Source: Synechococcus sp. CS-1332
GTDB taxonomy: Bacteria > Cyanobacteriota > Cyanobacteriia > PCC-6307 > Cyanobiaceae
Length of the DNA: 43,316 nt
NCBI RefSeq assembly: GCF_025127995.1
Contig: NZ_JAHLYP010000032.1
Span: forward strand, 1 to 43,316
Direction: 5' to 3'
Shown: in pieces, positions 1 through 9,403 of the stretch
Numbering within the stretch: position 1 is the stretch's first letter
Layout: every line of letters begins with the position of its first letter
The notes under the pieces: model-generated
Seen by the model: the letters and a program-made list of their open reading frames with translations, nothing else
Database searches by the model: none
Told to the model about the DNA's origin: nothing
Program-made: the position numbers and the translations under genes

Positions 1-2
1 CC

Positions 3-767
3 GCCGGGGCCCGGCGGGCAGCCACGCCCGCAGCGGCGGCGCGGGACGCTGCTGTGCTGGCGGTCTGCCTGAGCGACGACGCGGCGGTGGCGGCGGTGCT
101 GCTGGGTGAGGGGGGTGGCGACAGCGCCGTCGCTGCCGTGGCCGGTCTGGCGCCGGGCGCCCTGGTGGTGGATTTCTCCACCATCTCGCCGGCGTCCTCC
201 CGTGCCATGGCTGCCGCTTTGGCCGAGCGCGGCGTGGCCTATCTCGATGCACCGGTAACCGGTGGTACCGAGGGGGCCCGGGCGGGCACCCTCTCGGTGC
301 TGGTGGGGGGTGGGGCCGCCGACCTGGAGCGGGCCCGTCCCGTGCTCGAGGCGGTGGGCCGAACCATCACCCACCTCGGCCCGGTGGGGGCCGGCCAGGA
401 GGCCAAGGCCGTCAACCAGGTGCTGGTGGCGGGCTGCTACGCGGCGGTGGCGGAGGCCCTGGCCCTGGGGCAGCGTCTGGGTCTGCCGATGGAGGTGGTC
501 CGTCAGGCGCTGCTGGGTGGGGCCGCAGGCTCCTGGGCCCTGGAGCACCGTGGCGGTTCGATGCTGCGGGGCGAGTTCCCGCTTGGCTTCCGGGTGCTTC
601 TGCACCGCAAGGATCTGGCGATCGCCCTGGAGGCCGCCGCCGCCGGTGGCCTGGAGCTGCCGGTGGCGCGCCAGGTGGCGGCGATGGAGGACGACCTGAT
701 CGCGGCCGGCCATGGCGACGAGGACGTGTCGGCCCTGGCCCGCTGGTTCAGCGCCGACTCCCGCTGA
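3..767 (+). CDS. NAD(P)-dependent oxidoreductase, 3-hydroxyisobutyrate dehydrogenase family (5' end missing)
   Basis: The reading frame is open to the left edge, so the N-terminal Rossmann nucleotide-binding part (GxGxMG) lies outside the window. What remains is the end of the Rossmann fold (DFSTISP), the substrate-binding signature DAPVTGGTEGARAGTLSVLVGG and the C-terminal helical domain with GAGQEAKAVNQ, whose Lys is the catalytic lysine of the beta-hydroxyacid dehydrogenase family. This family oxidises small beta-hydroxyacids such as 3-hydroxyisobutyrate, tartronate semialdehyde or succinic semialdehyde-type substrates. The substrate cannot be assigned here. The gene ends 62 nt before the ABC transporter genes on the same strand. 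GTG at 54 is only an internal codon, not the true start. Confidence 0.9.
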   Translation, partial: AGARRAATPAAAARDAAVLAVCLSDDAAVAAVLLGEGGGDSAVAAVAGLAPGALVVDFSTISPASSRAMAAALAERGVAYLDAPVTGGTEGARAGTLSVLVGGGAADLERARPVLEAVGRTITHLGPVGAGQEAKAVNQVLVAGCYAAVAEALALGQRLGLPMEVVRQALLGGAAGSWALEHRGGSMLRGEFPLGFRVLLHRKDLAIALEAAAAGGLELPVARQVAAMEDDLIAAGHGDEDVSALARWFSADSR

Positions 768-829
768 GCGCGGCTCCCTCCTTACCTTGGACGCGCTCCT
801 GAGCTGGTGGCCGCAAGGTCTTGGCGTGA

Positions 830-1545
<716 letters not shown>

Positions 1546-1549
<4 letters not shown>

Positions 1550-4170
1550 GCGAAGCGAGTCCCCTGCCCGTGGTTCGCAATGGCCCCCTCTGGCGTCTGG
1601 CGGCCCGCCGTTGGCGACGGCGTCCCTTGCAGTACCTGCTCTGCATCCTGGGCATCGCCCTGGGGGTGGCGATGCTGGTGTCGATCGATCTGGCCAGTGG
1701 CTCGGCCCAGCGGGCCTTCTCCCTCTCCACCGACGCGATCACCGGCCGCACCACCCATCGGCTGGTGGCGATCGGCCCCGGTGGCGTCCCCGACACCACC
1801 TTCGTCGAGCTGCGCCACCGCTTCCCGGAGATTCCCGCGGCCCCGGTGATCGAGGCCTATGGCCGGGCCGAGGAACTGGACGGTGAACTGCTGCGGCTGG
1901 TGGGCGTCGATCTGTTCAGCGAAGCGCCCTTCCGCGGCCTGCTGGGGGGCGAAGGCGGTGGCGAAAGAGGCGGTGGCAAGGGCTTCGTGCCCTTCCTCAC
2001 CGAACCCGGCACGGCCGTGATTGCCACCGAGACCGCCGCGCGCTTCGGCCTCCATCCCGGCGCCGCCGACGGCTCCGGCACGTTGCATCTCGATCTGGCC
2101 GGGCGCACGTCGGAGTTGCGGTTAGTGGGCAGTGTCAGCAGTGATGGGGCCCTTGAGCGCCGCGGCCTGGAGACGCTGCTGCTGGTCGACATCGCCACCG
2201 CCCAGGACCTGCTCGATCCCACCGGCGCTGCTGCGGTGCCAGCGGTGGGTCACATCGATCTGATCCTGGAGGGCCCCACCCAGGAGGCGGCCCTCAGCGA
2301 ATGGCTGCCCCGGGGTCTGAAGCTGGAAACGGCGGCAGCCCGCGGCAACGCCGTGCAGCAGATGACGGCCGCCTTTGAGCTCAACCTCACCGCCATGAGC
2401 CTGCTGGCGATGGTGGTGGGCATCTTTCTCATCTACAACACGGTCACCTTCAGCGTTGTGCAGCGCCGCGGGTTGTTCGGGGTGCTGCGCTGCCTGGGGG
2501 TGACCCGGGGCCAGCTGTTTGCCCTGATCCTGGGCGAGGCGGCCCTGTTCAGCCTGGTGGGGTCCCTGCTGGGCCTGGCCCTGGGGGTGCTGCTGGGGCG
2601 CACCGTCGTGGGCCTGATCACCCAGACGATCAACGACTTCTACTTCGTGGTCTCGGTGCGCCAGATCAGCCTGTCGGGGTTCACCCTGGCCAAAGGGATG
2701 CTGGTGGGGGTGGCTTCGGCCCTGGTGGCCTCAGCCCTGCCCGCCTGGGAGGCGATGGCCACTCCGCCGCAGATGACCCTGCAGCGCTCCAACCTGGAGT
2801 CTGGCTGGCAGCGACTGCTGCCCTGGTTCCTGCTGGCGGCCCTCCTCTGCGGCAGCCTCGGGGTGTTGTTGCTCCGCTGGAACAGCCATGGACTGGTGTC
2901 CGCCTTCGCCGGGCTGTTTGCGCTGCTGATGGGTGCCGCCCTGCTGATGCCGCCGGTGCTGGTCGCCGCGATGCAGGGCCTGGGCTGGGCCAGCCGGGGC
3001 CTGCCGGTGGTGGCCCGCCTCGCCCCCCGCGACATCCTGCGCTCCCTCAGCCGCACCGCGGTGGCCGTGGCGGCCCTGATGGTCGCGGTGTCCGTGATTG
3101 TGGGCCTCTCGATCATGATCGGCTCCTTCCGCGGCACGGTGGTCACCTGGCTCGACCAGACCCTCCAGGCCGATCTGTTCGTCTCCCCCCCCAGCACCAC
3201 GGCCAACCGGGTGCTGGGCAAGGTGGATCCCGCCATCATCCAGGCCATCGCCGAGCGCCCCGACCTGCGGGCCATGGTCACCTACAACAACTTCGATGTG
3301 CACCTGGTCGACCAGGACCGGGACATCACCTTGATCGCCGCCGGCGGCGATGTTTCCGCCGGCCGTCGCCCCTACGCCTGGATCCGCCCGGGCCTCGATG
3401 ACCCCTTCGCCGCCCTGGAGGCCCGCCAGGGAGTCATCCTCTCCGAGGCCGTTTACCTGCGCGATGGCCAGAGCGCCATCCCCGAGCAGATCAGGCTCGA
3501 AACCCCTGATGGCGAAAGGAGCTTCCCGGTGATCGCCGTGTTTTACGACTACTCCTCCGACCGCGGCAGCGTGCTGATGGACCGCTCCCAGGTGGCGGAG
3601 CTCTGGCACGACGACAGCGTCGCCTCCCTAGGACTGTTCCTGGCCCCCGGCGCCGATGCTGATGCGGTGGCTGCCGAGCTGCGGCAGGGCTTCGGCTCCC
3701 GCCAGACCCTGCTGGTGCAGACCAATGGCTCCCTGCGCCAGGGCTCGCTGGAGATCTTCGATCGCACCTTCGCCATCACCGGCGCCCTGCAGCTGCTCAC
3801 GGTGGTGGTGGCCTTCATCGGCATCTTCAGCACCCTGATGAGCCTGCAGCTGGAGCGGGGCCGGGAGTTCGCCGTGCTGCGGGCCACCGGCATGACACCC
3901 CGCCAGCTGGGGCGCCTCACCTTGCTGGAGACCGGCCTGATGGGTTTGCTGGCCGGGGCCTGCTCCATGCCCCTCGGCTTCGTGCTGGCCTGGGTGCTGG
4001 TGCATGTGATCAACGTGCGCTCCTTTGGCTGGACCCTCCAGATCGCCCTGGAGCCGCGCTTTTTTATCCAGTCGCTGCTGATCGCCGTGGGGGCCGCCGT
4101 GCTGGCGGGCCTCTACCCGGCCCTGCGGCTCGGCCGGATGAACATCAGTGAGGCGTTGCGGCAGGAATGA
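1546..4170 (+). CDS. ABC transporter permease, double FtsX/MacB-type
   Basis: An 874-residue inner-membrane permease. An N-terminal membrane segment near residues 28-48 precedes a first extracytoplasmic domain (about 50-280). Three membrane helices follow (about 283-305, 325-355, 380-400), then a second FtsX module with its own extracytoplasmic domain and a C-terminal three-helix bundle ending in the family-typical [19 protein letters not shown]. This two-module layout, about 800-900 residues, matches permeases such as YbbP/LolC-E relatives that work as one fused chain. It overlaps the ATPase gene by 4 nt, and its stop overlaps the following AttH/CrtC-like gene (ATGA at 4167). The three genes therefore look like one unit for moving or modifying a hydrophobic compound at the envelope. 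The start is the GTG inside the overlap. Confidence 0.9.
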
Positions 4171-5336
4171 ATCACCGCCATCCCCTGCGCTCCCTGCTGA
4201 CCCTGGTGGCCGTGCTGCTGCTGAACCTGGCCGGCCCCGCCCCTGCCGGGGCCAGCAGCAGCATCCAATGGGGGGAGACGCCGGAGCCCCAGGGCTTCGC
4301 CCGGGCCACCACCCCCCGCCAGTGGCGCTTCCCCGCCGATTTCGGCGCCCATCCCGACCACCAGACCGAGTGGTGGTACTACACGGGCAACCTGGAAACC
4401 GCTGAAGGTCGGCCCTTCGGTTATCAATTCACGATCTTCCGCCAGGCCCTGGCGCCCGAGTTGCCCCCGGCGCAGGCTTCTGGGGCCGGCGGGTCGGCCT
4501 GGCGCACCCCCCAGGTGTATTCCGCCCATTTCACGGTCAGCGACATCGCCACCGAGACCTTCCTGCAGGAAGAGCGCTTCGCCCGCGGCACCCTGGGCCT
4601 GGCCGGGGCCGAGGCCGATCCCTACGCGGTCTGGCTCAATGACTGGCGCATCAGCGCCGAGGGTCCCGATCGGGTGCGGCTGCGGGCCGCCACCGGTGCC
4701 ATGGCCATCGATCTGACGCTCCGCCAGAGCCGGCCCCCCGTGCTCCAGGGCCAGGGGGGCCTCAGCCGCAAGGGGCCCGAAGCGGGCAACGCCTCGCACT
4801 ATTACTCTCTCGTGCAGCAGCCCACCGAGGGCACGATCACGGTGGCGGGCCGCGACCATGCCGTCCACGGTGTCAGCTGGAAGGACCATGAGTTCTCCAC
4901 CAGCGTCCTCAGCCCGGGCACCGTCGGTTGGGACTGGTTCTCCGCCCAGTTCGAGGACGGCTCCGCCCTGATGCTTTACGGCCTGCGCCAGGAGGATGGC
5001 GGCAAGGAACCCTTCAGCGGTGGCCGCTGGATCCATGGCGATGAGGAGGTGGAGCTGGGTGCCGAGGACTACGACCTCACGGTCACGGCCACCTGGCGCA
5101 GTCCCCACAGCGGCGCCCGCTACCCCGCCGCCTGGACACTCACCATTCCACGACTGGACCTGGAGCTGGCGATCACCCCACAGATGGCCGATCAGGAGCT
5201 GAGCACCGCCTCGGCCACCTACTGGGAGGGGGCCCTGCGCTACGGGGGCCATCGGGGCGAGCAGCCGCTGCGGGGCCGGGGCTACGGCGAACTCACGGGC
5301 TATGCCGACCGCCTCGACAGCCTGCGGGGTGGGTGA
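4167..5336 (+). CDS. Secreted lipocalin-like protein, AttH/CrtC (carotenoid 1,2-hydratase-like) family
   Basis: 389 residues with a signal peptide (about 1-28, ending near PAPAGA). The mature part begins with the family motif DHQTEWWYYTGNL (about 57-70), continues with a lipocalin-like beta-barrel and has the second motif HGVSWKDHEFSTS in the middle. Both motifs mark the AttH/CrtC family, which includes hydroxyneurosporene synthase (carotenoid 1,2-hydratase) and proteins of unknown activity encoded next to FtsX-type ABC transporters. Here the start overlaps the permease stop by 4 nt, which supports a role with that transporter, for example binding or handling an exported lipid or carotenoid. 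The hydratase reaction itself is not supported: no other genes of the spirilloxanthin route are present, and the name is by family only. Confidence 0.85.
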   Translation: MNHRHPLRSLLTLVAVLLLNLAGPAPAGASSSIQWGETPEPQGFARATTPRQWRFPADFGAHPDHQTEWWYYTGNLETAEGRPFGYQFTIFRQALAPELPPAQASGAGGSAWRTPQVYSAHFTVSDIATETFLQEERFARGTLGLAGAEADPYAVWLNDWRISAEGPDRVRLRAATGAMAIDLTLRQSRPPVLQGQGGLSRKGPEAGNASHYYSLVQQPTEGTITVAGRDHAVHGVSWKDHEFSTSVLSPGTVGWDWFSAQFEDGSALMLYGLRQEDGGKEPFSGGRWIHGDEEVELGAEDYDLTVTATWRSPHSGARYPAAWTLTIPRLDLELAITPQMADQELSTASATYWEGALRYGGHRGEQPLRGRGYGELTGYADRLDSLRGG

Positions 5337-5370
5337 TCGGCGAAGATGGATGGACCAGGAGTGCAGGGCC

Positions 5371-5592
5371 ATGGCAGCAACGGACCACCCCGAGACCCCG
5401 TCTCCCCTGCCGGATGCCCCGGGCGAGTCCCCTGAGCATCCCCATAACTTCGAGGCCCAGAAGGAGATTCATCGCCGCATCCGCAACGATCCGGACTATG
5501 ACGACTGGGAGTACGGCACCGAACCCCTGCCCCACGAGGCCTGGGTCGAGAAACAGGCCCAGGCCTCAGCCGAACGCCCTGCGGGGGCCTAG
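5371..5592 (+). CDS. Small conserved cyanobacterial hypothetical protein
   Basis: A 73-residue acidic soluble protein with no membrane segment or Cys pair. The core runs NFEAQKEIHRRIRNDPDYD followed by DWEYGTEPLPHEAW, a short helix then a Trp/Tyr-rich acidic stretch. I chose ATG 5371 because AGGAG at 5357-5361 sits at ideal spacing, one of the few good Shine-Dalgarno sequences in the window; the frame is open further upstream to 5302, and another ATG lies at 5350. It follows the AttH-like gene by 34 nt and its last 27 nt overlap the convergent MFS gene. I do not recognise a function. Confidence 0.6.
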   Translation: MAATDHPETPSPLPDAPGESPEHPHNFEAQKEIHRRIRNDPDYDDWEYGTEPLPHEAWVEKQAQASAERPAGA

Positions 5593-6789
5593 GTCCCGCA
5601 CCAGCAGCAGGCCCCCCAGGCAGACCAGGGCCATCAGCAGCCACAGGCCGGCGCCATGGCCCTGGCCGTCCAGCAGCCGCCCGGCGAGCAGCGGGGCCCC
5701 GAAGCCGCTGATGGCAAAGCACTGGGACAGCAGGGCCATCGCCAGGCCCTGGTGCTCAAGCGGGCAGCGTTCCACCACCGCCTCGGTGGCGGTGGGCAGG
5801 AAGGCGGTCACACCGAGGGCCAGCGGCAGCTGGGCCAGTAACAGCAGAGCCAGGCCCCGTTCGCTGAAGGCCGAAGCCGCCAGCAGCAGGTTGCCGGTCG
5901 CGAAGCAGAGCAGGCTGAGGTTCAGACCCGTCGTCACCGGCCGCCGGGCCAGGGCCTGACCCACCGGCCACTGGAGCAGCAGCACCAGACCCAGCTGCAG
6001 GCCGATCGTGAGGGCACCGAGGCTCACCGGCAGGGCACGCCGCAACAGGCTGCCCCGCACCAGCTCCAGTGGCAGAGCGCTCTGCATCAGGGCCGGCATC
6101 GCCGTGGCCAGCACCGCAATGGCCAACAGCGGTGCCAGGTCAGGGATCCACTGGCCCCAGGGGCTGGGGTGGGCGAGGGCCTCCCTGGGTCTGGGATCCG
6201 GCAGGCCCTGGCGCAGCAGCACCAGCAGCAACACGATCATGCAGCCGATGTCCACGGCATAGATGCCCCTCAACCATCCCCGCCAGGCGAGCACGGCCCC
6301 CACCAGGGCCCCTGTGGCGATGCCGAGGGCATCGGCGCTGCGGGTCAGGGCGAAGGCCCGCCCCGAGCTCACCGGTGCGCAGCTGAGCGGCACCGCCAAC
6401 TCCACCGCGGGCCAGTAGAACCCCATCGCCATGCCGAGCAGCACCTGCCCCTGCAGGTAGCCGCCGAAGGAGCCGGTGCCCATCAACCTGGCGTCGGCGG
6501 CGATGGCCATCAGGGCCGCCAGCAGCACCGGCACCGAACAGTTCAGGCCGCGATCCAGCAGCACCCCACTCAGAATTCGGCCCAGGGTCCCCGCCACCGC
6601 CGCCAGGGCCAGCCCCTCAGTGACGCGGCCAGCGCTGAACTGGGCCTGGTGGAACACCATCGGCGTCAGATAAAGCACGCCACCGGCCCCCAGCATGGCG
6701 ATCGTGCGAATCAGGGCGACTTCGCGCAGGGCTGCTGGAAACTGGGTGAACCAGGACCGCGCCCTGGCCCATCCCTGTGCCTGTTTCAC
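5566..6789 (-). CDS. MFS transporter
   Basis: A 407-residue integral membrane protein with about twelve hydrophobic segments in two halves separated by a basic cytoplasmic loop (RQGLPDPRPREALAHPSPWG). The first half has a GRILSGVLLDRG loop, a degenerate form of the MFS A motif (GxLaDrxGrk), between helices 2 and 3. The overall pattern fits sugar/drug efflux-type major facilitator proteins common in cyanobacteria. The substrate cannot be read from the sequence. The start is a GTG at 6789 that overlaps the GTG start of the divergent hydrolase gene by 13 nt, so the two promoters must lie inside each other's coding sequence. Its 3' end overlaps the small ORF on the other strand. Confidence 0.85.
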   Translation of the reverse strand: MKQAQGWARARSWFTQFPAALREVALIRTIAMLGAGGVLYLTPMVFHQAQFSAGRVTEGLALAAVAGTLGRILSGVLLDRGLNCSVPVLLAALMAIAADARLMGTGSFGGYLQGQVLLGMAMGFYWPAVELAVPLSCAPVSSGRAFALTRSADALGIATGALVGAVLAWRGWLRGIYAVDIGCMIVLLLVLLRQGLPDPRPREALAHPSPWGQWIPDLAPLLAIAVLATAMPALMQSALPLELVRGSLLRRALPVSLGALTIGLQLGLVLLLQWPVGQALARRPVTTGLNLSLLCFATGNLLLAASAFSERGLALLLLAQLPLALGVTAFLPTATEAVVERCPLEHQGLAMALLSQCFAISGFGAPLLAGRLLDGQGHGAGLWLLMALVCLGGLLLVRDLGPRRAFG

Positions 6790-8381
6790 GTCGCCTTCGC
6801 CAACTCAAGGGCCTGCTGGCCAGTCTGCTGATCGCGGTGCCGGGCCTGGCAACGCCGGCCGCTGCCGCCGAAGTGCTGGAGCTCCGTTTCGATGGCCTGG
6901 AGCTGCCGGTGAGCCTGGAGCAGCTTCATGGCTGGTCCCAGAGCCCGAGTGGGCGTCCAGGCTCCGGCGGGGATCTGGCGGTCTGGCTGGATCTGCTCGA
7001 TCCCCGCAGTCGCCAGGATCTGAAGATCCTGCTGCGCGCCCCCCTGCTGCGGGACACCAGCTTCGGCCAGCAGCTGCTGGACAGCTGGGCGGGCAGCCAG
7101 ATGCTGGCCCGCCTGGGCGACCTGCTGACCACCCCCGACGGCCGCAGTTCCACGGCGGTGCTGCAGACCACCTTGCGGCGTCTGCTGGAAACGCGTCAGG
7201 ACGTCTCCACCATCGGCCTGTTGCGGGCCCTGCCGGTGCAGCGGCTGAGCCTCCAGCTCGACGGCCTCTACGACCTGGCCCTGCAGTGGCGCCAGCAGAT
7301 CGACCTGCAGCGCCAGGCCCTGCGGCGCCTCCAGGCCCTGGCGCTGCCGGAGCGCCGCACCGTCCCCTTCGCCTTCGGCGAAAGCACCTCCCTGAGGCCG
7401 CGCCGGCAGGGGCTGGCGGTGGCGCACCGCCCCCAGCCCCTGCCCCTGGAGATCTGGCCGGCGTCGGCCCCGGCGGGTCAGCGGGGGAGTGTGGCTCAGG
7501 ACCGGCCCTGGCTGTTGATGATGCCCGGGCTGGGGGGCAATGCCGACCAGTTCGGCTGGCTGGCCGGTGAGCTGGCCGAACGGGGCTGGCCGGTGGTGGT
7601 GGTGCAGCACCCTGGCAGTGATGGCCCCGCCCTCAAGGCCGCGCTTGACGGCCAGCGCCCCCCACCGGGAGCCGAGACCCTGGCCATCCGGCTGGCCGAC
7701 ATCAACGCGGTGCTGGCGGCCCAGCGCCGGGGTGAGCTGCCTGTGCAGGGCCAGGGGGTGGTGCTCGTCGGGCATTCCATGGGGGGACTCTCCGCCCTGC
7801 TGGCGGCCGGGGTGGCGCCGGAACCCGGCCTCAAAGAGCGCTGCCGCAAGGCCCTCGATCGGCTGCCGATCGCCAACCCTTCCCGACTGCTGCAGTGCCA
7901 GCTTCCCAGCACCCCGCTGCCGGAGCGCCCCACCCCCCCCGCCGACCTGCGGGGGCTGGTGCTGCTCAACGGCTTCGGCAGCCTGCTCTGGCCCCGTCGG
8001 GGTCTGGCCTCGCTCAGGGTGCCGGTGCTGATGGTGGGGGGAAGCCTCGATCTGGTCACGCCGCCGCTGGAAGAGCAGCTGCGCCTGTTTCTGCAAGGGA
8101 AGGATCCCCGCAGTCGTCTGGTGATGGTGGAAGGCGGCAGCCACTTCTCCCCCGTGCGGCTGATGCCCACCGATGAGGTGCTCTTCCGGCTCGATGCGGA
8201 GCTGGTGGGGGTGGATCCGGCCAGGGTGCAGTCGGCGTTGTTGCGCCTCACCACCGAGTACCTCCACACCCTGGAGCAGCCCCTGCTGCTGCCCGCCCAG
8301 CGACGTGTGCATCAGGGGGTCACCCTCGACGTGCTTGACGCCTCCGCCGCCAGGCGCTGGAGAGCGGGCCTGGAGCCCTGA
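6777..8381 (+). CDS. Secreted alpha/beta hydrolase with N-terminal DUF1400 domain
   Basis: 534 residues. A signal peptide (about 1-31, ATPAAAAE) is followed by the DUF1400 domain characteristic of cyanobacterial hydrolases (about 32-190, LELRFDGLELPVSLEQL onward). An alpha/beta-hydrolase domain (about 220-500) follows: PWLLMMPGLGG forms the oxyanion-loop region, VLVGHSMGG holds the nucleophile Ser334, the loop near VGGSLDLVTPP carries the likely Asp, and GGSHFSP the catalytic His. Family members are predicted esterases, dienelactone-hydrolase-like or platelet-activating-factor-hydrolase-like enzymes acting outside the cytoplasm; the substrate is unknown. The start is GTG 6777, overlapping the divergent MFS start. 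The stop is 2 nt from the convergent DppB-like gene. Confidence 0.88.
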   Translation: MPVSRRLRQLKGLLASLLIAVPGLATPAAAAEVLELRFDGLELPVSLEQLHGWSQSPSGRPGSGGDLAVWLDLLDPRSRQDLKILLRAPLLRDTSFGQQLLDSWAGSQMLARLGDLLTTPDGRSSTAVLQTTLRRLLETRQDVSTIGLLRALPVQRLSLQLDGLYDLALQWRQQIDLQRQALRRLQALALPERRTVPFAFGESTSLRPRRQGLAVAHRPQPLPLEIWPASAPAGQRGSVAQDRPWLLMMPGLGGNADQFGWLAGELAERGWPVVVVQHPGSDGPALKAALDGQRPPPGAETLAIRLADINAVLAAQRRGELPVQGQGVVLVGHSMGGLSALLAAGVAPEPGLKERCRKALDRLPIANPSRLLQCQLPSTPLPERPTPPADLRGLVLLNGFGSLLWPRRGLASLRVPVLMVGGSLDLVTPPLEEQLRLFLQGKDPRSRLVMVEGGSHFSPVRLMPTDEVLFRLDAELVGVDPARVQSALLRLTTEYLHTLEQPLLLPAQRRVHQGVTLDVLDASAARRWRAGLEP

Positions 8382-8383
8382 AC

Positions 8384-9403
8384 TCAGAAGCGGATGCGTG
8401 GGTCCAGCAGGGCCACCACCAGGTCGACTAGCACGGACACCAGCACCACCAGGGCCGCCACAACAACGACGATGCCCTGCACCAGGGGGTAATCGCGCTG
8501 GGCGATGGCTTCCTGCAGGCGGAAGGCGATGCCGGGCCAGGAGTAGGTGACCTCGATCAGCAGGGCGCCGCCGATCAGGGAGGCCACCGTGATGCCGGTG
8601 ATCGTGAGCACCGGCAGCAGGGCGTTGGGCAGGGCATGGTGCAGCACGACGCGCCGTTCGCTCAGGCCCCGGCTGCGGGCGGCCTCCACGTAGTCGGAAC
8701 CGAGGGCTCGGCGCAGGTTGAGCCGCAGGGCATTGGTGAAAATGCCGCTGAGCAGCAGGCCCAGGGTGGCCGCCGGCAGCACGAGGTGGCGCAGGCTGCC
8801 ACCCAGCTGCTGCCAATCGCCGGCCCTGAGGCTGTCGAGCAGGTAGAAGCCGGTGCCCTGCGGCGGCATCAGGGTGGCGGGGAAGCGCCCACCCACCGGC
8901 AGCCAGCCCAGCCAGACGGCGAACACCAGCTGGACCACCATGGCGGCCCAGAAGGGGGGCAGGGCGTAGGTGCCGATGCCGTAGAGCCGGCCGGCCAGAT
9001 CGAGGCGACCCTCGGGGCGGGCGATGCCGCTGAAGCCCACCGTCAGACCCACGATGGCGGCCAGCAACAGCGCCACCACCCCCAGCTCCAGGCTCGCCGG
9101 CAGGCTGGCCTGGATCAGGCGGGTCACCGGCTCGCCGTTGGTGAGCGACTGGCCCAGATCGCCCTGCAGCAGGTGGCCGAGGAAGCGGCCGTACTGCTCG
9201 GCCAGGGGGCGATCCAGGCCGAGCTGGGCCCGCAGGGCGGCGCGGGCCGCCTCCGGAGCCCGGGTGCCCAGCAGGGCATCGATCGGATCGCCGGGGGCCA
9301 CCCGCAGCAACAGGAACACCAGCGAGGCGATCAGCCAGAGCATGACGGGCGCCAGGGCCAGGCGGGAGGCCAGGTAACGCGCCAGGTCGGAACGACGGCT
9401 CAT
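8384..9403 (-). CDS. ABC transporter permease, oligopeptide/dipeptide type (DppB-like)
   Basis: 339 residues with six membrane helices, one at the N-terminus (ALAPVMLWLIASLVFLLLRV) followed by the DppB/OppB N-terminal signature RVAPGDPIDALLGT. The EAA loop (YVEAARSRGLSERRVVLHHALPNAL, cut by family at EAARxxGxxxxxxxxxHxLPN) couples to the ATPase. It belongs to the inner-membrane core of peptide/nickel-type importers. ATG 9403 overlaps the substrate-binding protein stop by 4 nt (ATGA), fixing the start; the open frame to 9847 is only antisense read-through. The partner DppC permease and DppD/F ATPases are not in the window, so they must be encoded elsewhere. Confidence 0.92.
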   Translation of the reverse strand: MSRRSDLARYLASRLALAPVMLWLIASLVFLLLRVAPGDPIDALLGTRAPEAARAALRAQLGLDRPLAEQYGRFLGHLLQGDLGQSLTNGEPVTRLIQASLPASLELGVVALLLAAIVGLTVGFSGIARPEGRLDLAGRLYGIGTYALPPFWAAMVVQLVFAVWLGWLPVGGRFPATLMPPQGTGFYLLDSLRAGDWQQLGGSLRHLVLPAATLGLLLSGIFTNALRLNLRRALGSDYVEAARSRGLSERRVVLHHALPNALLPVLTITGITVASLIGGALLIEVTYSWPGIAFRLQEAIAQRDYPLVQGIVVVVAALVVLVSVLVDLVVALLDPRIRF